Below, one piece after another: positions 59,862-64,000 of a DNA stretch of 64,000 nt. Under the pieces are notes generated by a model. The model searched no databases. It worked only from the letters and a program-made list of their open reading frames with translations, and was not told the DNA's origin. The DNA lies in NCBI GenBank assembly GCA_018222865.1, contig JAAEZM010000006.1:1-64000 (forward strand). The letters run 5' to 3'. Made by a program: the position numbers and the translations under genes. Numbering within the stretch: position 1 is the first letter of the stretch; each line of letters begins with the position of its first letter. Source of the DNA: Alphaproteobacteria bacterium. GTDB taxonomy: Bacteria; Pseudomonadota; Alphaproteobacteria; Caulobacterales; Maricaulaceae.

Positions 59862-60830
59862 ATGGACCAGCGCTTTGATACATTATGGAGTGAGCAGCTG
59901 GAGCCCTGGCTGCTTGCTCTGGAAACGGAGCGCAAAAAGGCGGTTCGCGAGACCTATATTTTCGGCATTCCCGGGGTTTTGCTGATTATTGCCGGGGTGA
60001 TTGCGACCATTGCGATGGACCAGCCGTTGGTCTTCTTTGCAGCGTTTGTCGGCGGGTTTGGTTTGCTCTGGCTCGGCAATCGCCGGCTGGGGCATGTCCG
60101 CGAGGTCGTCAAAGCCAAACTCAATTCGCAGATCGCCGAAGCGTGCGGGCTGAATTACAGCCTGACGCCTGAAGAACCCCATCGGTTCGCCCAGTTTCGG
60201 TCTCTCGGCCTATTGCCCAGCTATAACCGGCGCTCATTCGAGGATCATTTCTCCGGCAAGATTCTCGATTGCGACTTCGACCTTTATGAAGCCAAGCTCG
60301 AGCAGAAGCGGCGCTCGAAGAACCGGACCTATTACGTCACTGTTTTCCGCGGCGTGCTGATCCGGATCAATTTCCCGCGCAAGGTCGAAGGCGTGACGGT
60401 GATTACGCGGGACCAAGGCTGGTTTAACGGGCTGACAGCGCTGGGGCGGTCATTCGGCTCCAACAAGCTTGAGCGGATCGGCCTGGTAGACCCCAAATTC
60501 GAGGACGCTTTCGAGGTCTATGGCTCCGATCAGGTCTTGGCGCGCTATATGTTGACCCCGACTTTCATGGAGCAATTGCTCGAGCTGGAGCTTTCCCTGA
60601 AAGGCAAGAAGATCAGAGCGGCGTTTGATCAGGGCCTTGGCCAGGGCGAGCTGCTTGTCGCTGTGGAGACCGGGGATCTCTTCGAGGCTGGGTCCATGTT
60701 CAAGCCCTTGGCCGACCGTGGCCGTATTCGCACCATCATCGAAGAGATCAATCTCATCACGCGTATAGTCGGCACGCTCGTCGAGCGGCCAGGCGCGCGG
60801 ATGGATGATGCGGAAAACACCAAGGACTAG
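59862..60830 (+). CDS. DUF3137 membrane protein
   Basis: 322 aa, 5 bp after valS. Two adjacent TM helices (about 30-70, IFGIPGVLLIIAGVIATI and FFAAFVGGFGLLWL), then a soluble domain with YEAKLEQKRRS, VFRGVLIRINFPRK, FEDAFEVYGSDQVLARYMLTP and GELLVAVETGDLFE, the DUF3137 (galanin-type) pattern. Function unknown; probably co-transcribed with valS. Overlaps the end of the convergent DUF2145 gene by 4 bp. Confidence 0.87.
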   Translation: MDQRFDTLWSEQLEPWLLALETERKKAVRETYIFGIPGVLLIIAGVIATIAMDQPLVFFAAFVGGFGLLWLGNRRLGHVREVVKAKLNSQIAEACGLNYSLTPEEPHRFAQFRSLGLLPSYNRRSFEDHFSGKILDCDFDLYEAKLEQKRRSKNRTYYVTVFRGVLIRINFPRKVEGVTVITRDQGWFNGLTALGRSFGSNKLERIGLVDPKFEDAFEVYGSDQVLARYMLTPTFMEQLLELELSLKGKKIRAAFDQGLGQGELLVAVETGDLFEAGSMFKPLADRGRIRTIIEEINLITRIVGTLVERPGARMDDAENTKD

Positions 60831-61636
60831 CTTTCCTGCGCTTCCACATGATCGGCCTGGATTTCATAGGCCGCGTCTGCAAAGCCGTTCTCGATCATGA
60901 AATCAGCGATCGCGCTGAAGGTGGTTGTGCGGATGGTGCCGCTATGATCTTCAAGCCGGATGCGATCATCGACGGACGGGCCGAACATGCGCTCCAGGAG
61001 GCTGGTGCGTAGACGCGCCGGCTCGAAATGGGCGTCGAGATTACGCTTGAGGCGCTCGCGGTCCGTGGTTTCCCAGATCGCCGCTGCGATGACATCGAGC
61101 ATGTATTCATTGCAGTTTTGATAGCGCAGATCATGAGGGTGGGAGATGAGCGAATAGTCTGGATGGTGGAGCTCCCGGTAAGCGCCGCTGGCGAAGAGCA
61201 TCAAGATGCGCCGCTGGAGTTCCGGCGTCGGGATGATCACACCCACTTCGCCGACCACATCGCCCTGGACAAAATTGATGGGCCAGTCCTGAGCCAGATA
61301 GGATTGGCGCCGGTCCTCGGCGAAATGATAGAGATTATGGACGGCATAGCCGCGATGGGTCTCGCCATCGACGGTTTGTGCCTCGGCATAAATCCAGAAC
61401 GCTCCATGCGTATACGCTATCCCGTCCGGCAGATCTTCGCGGGGACGTCCGCTGCGAAAGACCAGGGCAAGGCGCGTCCCCTGTGCAGCAAGATCGCGCT
61501 CAATCTGCTTTGCGAAATCCGCACTGTCTTCGATCGCAAACGGCGTGATCGGCTCGGCGCCAGATCCGGCTTCAGCCGTTGGAAGGGTGGTCAGGACAAT
61601 CAGCCCCGCCAATGCGGCGCGGAGGCGCGACATCAT
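60827..61636 (-). CDS. DUF2145 secreted protein, copy 1
   Basis: 269 aa with a signal peptide ending TAEAG. DUF2145 core: FAKQIERDLAAQGTRLALVFRSGRPR, DGIAYTHGAFWIY, HNLYHF, VGVIIPTPELQ and YQNCNEYMLDVIAAAIWE. The order Arg-Gly-His/Asn/Cys suggests an enzyme of the NlpC/P60- or transglutaminase-like kind, but this is unproven. It overlaps the preceding small secreted protein gene by 4 bp, and has a paralogue at 62406-63251. Confidence 0.88.
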   Translation of the reverse strand: MMSRLRAALAGLIVLTTLPTAEAGSGAEPITPFAIEDSADFAKQIERDLAAQGTRLALVFRSGRPREDLPDGIAYTHGAFWIYAEAQTVDGETHRGYAVHNLYHFAEDRRQSYLAQDWPINFVQGDVVGEVGVIIPTPELQRRILMLFASGAYRELHHPDYSLISHPHDLRYQNCNEYMLDVIAAAIWETTDRERLKRNLDAHFEPARLRTSLLERMFGPSVDDRIRLEDHSGTIRTTTFSAIADFMIENGFADAAYEIQADHVEAQES

Positions 61637-62013
61637 GGTTGAGTGTGCCGCGGGATGACCGGCATATCGTCAGCCAGCAATACCTCATCGCTGATATCAA
61701 GCGGTTGGCCATCAAAGCTGAGGCTCAACATCTCTTCGGCCAGCTCGGCGCCGGATTGGGAATACCGGACGTCCCCCGTCACAAGCGTGGCGCCGCTGCC
61801 AGCGATGAGCACACTGGCGCTGGGGCCGATAATAACCGCGCCAGATCCAAGCGTGGCCGCTACTTCGACCGAGGCGGCGGCACTCTCGGCGGAGGCTTGG
61901 GCGAGGGGTGGGGCGGAGTCCTGTGCGGATGCCATGCCGGCGAAGAGGGCAGAAAGTCCAAGGGCGAAAACAAGGTTCGCGAACTTTGATTGGCGGTGTG
62001 CTGATGCACGCAT
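61633..62013 (-). CDS. Small secreted protein upstream of DUF2145 copy 1
   Basis: 126 aa from the ATG at 62013 (GGAG upstream). It has a signal peptide ending MASAQ, an Ala/Ser-rich segment, then a Val/Ile/Gly-rich beta-like region (GSGAVIIGPSASVLIAGSGATLVTG, written here in two parts: GSGAVIIGPSASV and LIAGSGATLVTG). Its stop overlaps the DUF2145 start (ATGA), so the two proteins are made together. No family recognised. Confidence 0.75.
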   Translation of the reverse strand: MRASAHRQSKFANLVFALGLSALFAGMASAQDSAPPLAQASAESAAASVEVAATLGSGAVIIGPSASVLIAGSGATLVTGDVRYSQSGAELAEEMLSLSFDGQPLDISDEVLLADDMPVIPRHTQP

Positions 62014-62135
62014 AATTATCACTCCAGACTGAGGTCGGCCGTGCCGACATTTTCCTCGTCTGGACAGGGTGGACGTGAATGAAATTCAGGCAACCCGTTA
62101 ATATTATTTACTAAAATGGTGGGCGGAGATGGAAA

Positions 62136-62261
62136 GCGCCCCGGGGAGAGCCAGTGGGCGAGGCTCCAAGCGTGTTGGTGACGCTCATCCCCGGGACGCC
62201 CTAACCGGGCTGGGCGCGAACTCCAGCGAAAGCCATAAGGCTCTCACAGTTGGGGTGAGCC
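62136..62261. ncRNA. Candidate structured RNA with three-way junction
   Basis: In the 392-bp gap between the two DUF2145 modules. P1: 62136-62147 with 62188-62199 (11 of 12 pairs). Inside it P2: GAGCC/GGCTC (62148-62152, 62162-62166) and P3: AGCGT/ACGCT (62169-62173, 62181-62185). A further hairpin, GGCT.CAC/GTGAGCC, lies at 62239-62261. The strand is undecided: on minus it would lead copy 1, on plus it would be free-standing. I could not match it to a known riboswitch or RNA. The rest of the gap holds no gene. Confidence 0.4.
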
Positions 62262-62405
62262 TGCGCCTTTGTCTCCAGCAGATCCGGACAGCTCCTATCC
62301 ATGGGGTGAAGGAGGCCGGACGAATTAAGAGTGCGTGTGAATCTTATTCATTCAAGGAAAAATCACGCTAGGCGCGCAGAAATTCACGTTCACACCTGTG
62401 AGGCG

Positions 62406-63251
62406 TTATTCCGCTGCGACCGAGTCGCTGAAGCCCGGGGTGGAGCGCTCGCCGATGAAATAGGGCGCGTCGATTTCAAACACATCCTCCTGATCCGCCA
62501 GATCGAAGGCCAGCATGAAGTCTGCCATGGAGGCATAGGTCGTCGTTCGAATATCTCCGGTGTGATCGTCGAGCCTCAGGCGCTGGTCGATCAATGGTCC
62601 GACCCAGCGTTCAAAGACATTCAAATGGACACGCGACGGGCTGAAATAGGCGTCGAGATTGACTTTAATCTGCTCGCGACTTGTCGTCTGCCAAATGGAG
62701 GAGGCCACGACATCCAGCATGAATTCATTGCAGTTCTGGTAGCGCGCATCGCCGGGATTGGAGAGGAGGGAATAGTCCGGATTGTGAAGCGTCTCAAACA
62801 AGGGAGAGGCGATCACATCGAGAATGCGCTCCTGCATCTCTTCATTGGGAATAATCACGCCGACCTGGCCGATGGCATCGCCGCGGGTGAAGTCCAGCGG
62901 CCAGTCCTGGTAGAGGCCGGATACGGTCACCGGGCTGATCTCATGATAGAGATTGAAGACGGCATAGCCGTATTGCGTGCCGCCATCGAGTGTGGGCACG
63001 GGCGTGTAAACCCAAAAGGCGCCATGGGTGTAGCGAATGCCATCAGGTAGGCCGGAGCGCGGGCGTCCGCTGCGGAACACCATCGCGACATAGGCGCCGC
63101 GATGGGCGAGCTCGCGTTCTATCTGTTTGGAAAAATCGGCTGTTTCCTGAAGGGTGAAATTATCAACCGGGCGGCCATTACTTCCAGCTTCAGCCGCGGG
63201 CAGACCAGCGAACAGGCTCAGCGCCATCAAACAGACGAACAAGACGCGCAT
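62406..63251 (-). CDS. DUF2145 secreted protein, copy 2
   Basis: 281 aa; signal peptide ending AAEAG. Clearly paralogous to the protein at 60827-61636: both share FxKQIERxLA, VFRSGRPR, LPDGIxYTHGAFW, AVxNLYH, VGVIIP and RYQNCNE, and diverge at the ends. It follows a small secreted protein gene after 2 bp, the same arrangement as copy 1, so the two-gene unit has been duplicated. Confidence 0.88.
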   Translation of the reverse strand: MRVLFVCLMALSLFAGLPAAEAGSNGRPVDNFTLQETADFSKQIERELAHRGAYVAMVFRSGRPRSGLPDGIRYTHGAFWVYTPVPTLDGGTQYGYAVFNLYHEISPVTVSGLYQDWPLDFTRGDAIGQVGVIIPNEEMQERILDVIASPLFETLHNPDYSLLSNPGDARYQNCNEFMLDVVASSIWQTTSREQIKVNLDAYFSPSRVHLNVFERWVGPLIDQRLRLDDHTGDIRTTTYASMADFMLAFDLADQEDVFEIDAPYFIGERSTPGFSDSVAAE

Positions 63252-63253
63252 GA

Positions 63254-63541
63254 TTAGAGATCCGGGCCGGAACGGCGATCTTCGTCCTGGATGACCGCTT
63301 CTCCGATGGGAAGCGGCGCGTCGGCTTCTTCCGTATCCGCGCGTTCACGCATTACACGCTGAGCGTCACGGGCGTAATTGCGCGCGCGATCCATATTGGA
63401 GCTGTCAGCCGCATAATTCATCGTATGGGTGGTGACCTGCTCATTGGCAGCAGGGGCGTCCTGGGCGTCAGTATTGTCCTGTGCATTCGCAACGCCGGTA
63501 TAGGCTGCGAAGGTGCAAGCAGAGATCAGGATCAAACGCAT
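63254..63541 (-). CDS. Small secreted protein upstream of DUF2145 copy 2
   Basis: 95 aa with a signal peptide ending GVANAQ, then an Asp/Ala-rich segment and a charged helical stretch (MDRARNYARDAQRVMRERAD). It does not obviously resemble the 126-aa protein that precedes copy 1, although both are small, exported and Ala/Asp-rich. It sits 2 bp upstream of the DUF2145 gene. Confidence 0.72.
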   Translation of the reverse strand: MRLILISACTFAAYTGVANAQDNTDAQDAPAANEQVTTHTMNYAADSSNMDRARNYARDAQRVMRERADTEEADAPLPIGEAVIQDEDRRSGPDL

Positions 63542-63563
63542 GAGGTCGGTCCTTTCGACTAGT

Positions 63564-63579
63564 GTTAAGAGAATACTAA
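63564..63579. promoter_or_regulatory. CtrA-like box upstream of DUF2145 copy 2 module
   Basis: GTTAA-N7-CTAA on the plus strand (TTAG-N7-TTAAC on the minus), one mismatch from the CtrA consensus, 23-38 bp upstream of the 95-aa gene start. The half-sites also form an inverted GTGTTA/TAACAC repeat. Confidence 0.3.
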
Positions 63580-63615
63580 CACACCTCGCGCGTGAACCTA
63601 GGGTGAATTTTGCGC

Positions 63616-64000
63616 CTAAAGCGCGAAGTGGCCGACAATGGGGATATGATCAGACGCCTTGGTCTCGCCGCGTGTCTTGCGATGGATCTCGACGCTTTCC
63701 AGCGTGTCCGCCGCCTGGGGCGATAAAAGAAGATGATCAATGCGGATGCCGTGCCCCTTCTGCCAGGCGCCGCCCTGATAATCATAAAACGTGTATTGAT
63801 GTCCGCGCCCGTCGACCTGCTCAAACGCCTCGGTCAGGCCTAGCCATTTCAGCTTTTTAAAGGCGGCGCGGGTTGCCGGCAGTGCCAGGGCATCATTGGC
63901 CCACACAGCCGGATCCCAGCAGTCTGAATCGCGCGGAATGCAATTATAATCGCCTGCCAGGATCAAGGGCTCCTCATAGGCGAGGAGGTTTTGAGCATGG
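63616..64000 (-). CDS. xthA: Exodeoxyribonuclease III, C-terminal part (5' end outside window)
   Basis: The frame is open to the window edge. The visible 128 residues include LILAGDYNCIPRDSDCW (catalytic Asp-Asn), the WLGLTEAFE segment, YTFYDYQGGAWQKGHGIRIDHLLLS (Asp-His) and the terminal KASDHIPIVGHFAL (catalytic Asp-His). These are the endonuclease/exonuclease/phosphatase motifs of XthA, which cleaves abasic sites and 3'-blocked ends in base-excision repair. Confidence 0.93.
   Translation of the reverse strand, partial: HAQNLLAYEEPLILAGDYNCIPRDSDCWDPAVWANDALALPATRAAFKKLKWLGLTEAFEQVDGRGHQYTFYDYQGGAWQKGHGIRIDHLLLSPQAADTLESVEIHRKTRGETKASDHIPIVGHFAL

Noticed and set aside
56944-59883. A 979-residue open frame on the minus strand opposite valS
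   Set aside because: It is fully antisense to a clear valyl-tRNA synthetase, has low-complexity His/Arg/Leu composition and no motif; high-GC codon use opens the antisense frame.
62101-62340. Cobalamin riboswitch
   Set aside because: The minus strand has fragments resembling CCCC-ACTGT and GCC-ACTGG, but the conserved GGGAA and CAGGAGACC boxes are missing or out of order.
62129-62371. An 80-residue plus-strand frame in the DUF2145 intergenic gap
   Set aside because: Composition is not protein-like, there is no ribosome site, and it covers the strong base-paired structure.
1-64000. CRISPR arrays, insertion sequences, prophage or integrated elements
   Set aside because: No regularly spaced repeats, transposase, integrase or terminal inverted repeats were seen, and gene content and base use look even across the window.

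Overview
The window looks like ordinary chromosome of a marine, stalk- or prostheca-forming alphaproteobacterium of the Maricaulales/Caulobacterales type (Maricaulis- or Oceanicaulis-like). This rests on four things: a pcm-tolC-popZ-valS block, a PleC-like histidine kinase, TTAA-N7-TTAA (CtrA-type) and GANTC (CcrM-type) motifs between genes, and high-GC coding throughout. No phage, insertion sequence, CRISPR array, integrase or rRNA was seen. Genes are packed tightly, with many 4-bp ATGA/GTGA start-stop overlaps.

Layout. 1-4.1 kb: a DegP-type periplasmic protease (5' end outside the window) followed by an OmpR-type regulator and a membrane histidine kinase. 4.1-7 kb: glnE. 7-8.7 kb: a secreted EF-hand protein, an ECF sigma factor and a one-TM putative anti-sigma protein. 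8.7-13.6 kb (minus): a signalling operon of EAL protein, receiver protein and PleC-like kinase. 13.7-22.4 kb: mixed housekeeping and accessory genes (SDR, dusA, TauE/SafE exporter, retropepsin-like protease with DUF1289, nucleoside transporter, XRE membrane protein, hexapeptide transferase, thioesterase, DUF3253, uracil-DNA-glycosylase-like protein). 22.5-23.6 kb: Leu/Glu-type dehydrogenase with an unusual dyad-rich leader. 23.6-27.4 kb (minus): three-gene ferric iron ABC importer behind a Fur-like inverted repeat. 27.5-28.7 kb: tRNA-Val, a 72-aa protein with a structured leader, and phosphoglycolate phosphatase.

28.8-35.8 kb: glmU, succinate-semialdehyde dehydrogenase, rpiA, a DUF2059 protein, glutathione reductase and class II DAHP synthase, closed by a strong terminator shared with a convergent HU gene. 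36-43.3 kb: thioesterase, CurA-like reductase, Gfo/Idh/MocA oxidoreductase, nadE, two tandem paralogous membrane proteins behind a perfect 26-bp palindrome, and gltX. 43.4-47.7 kb: membrane protein/XRE pair, LOG protein, LysM protein and Atm1-type exporter. 47.7-49.3 kb: a Gly/Asn-rich secreted repeat protein, tRNA-Asn, and a candidate small RNA behind a perfect CtrA-type box. 49.3-53.7 kb: light-repair island (DUF962, photolyase-like protein, DUF2256, FeS photolyase, SDR). 53.7-60.8 kb: tRNA-Cys, pcm, tolC, popZ, valS and a DUF3137 protein. 60.8-63.6 kb (minus): two copies of a module made of a small secreted protein plus a DUF2145 protein, separated by a strongly structured non-coding stretch. 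The window ends inside an exonuclease III gene.

The least explained items are the 26-bp palindrome with its tandem membrane proteins, the CtrA-box/small-RNA candidate, the three-way-junction fold near 62.2 kb, the duplicated DUF2145 modules and the Gly/Asn repeat protein. Function calls come from motif recognition by eye; no database search was possible.
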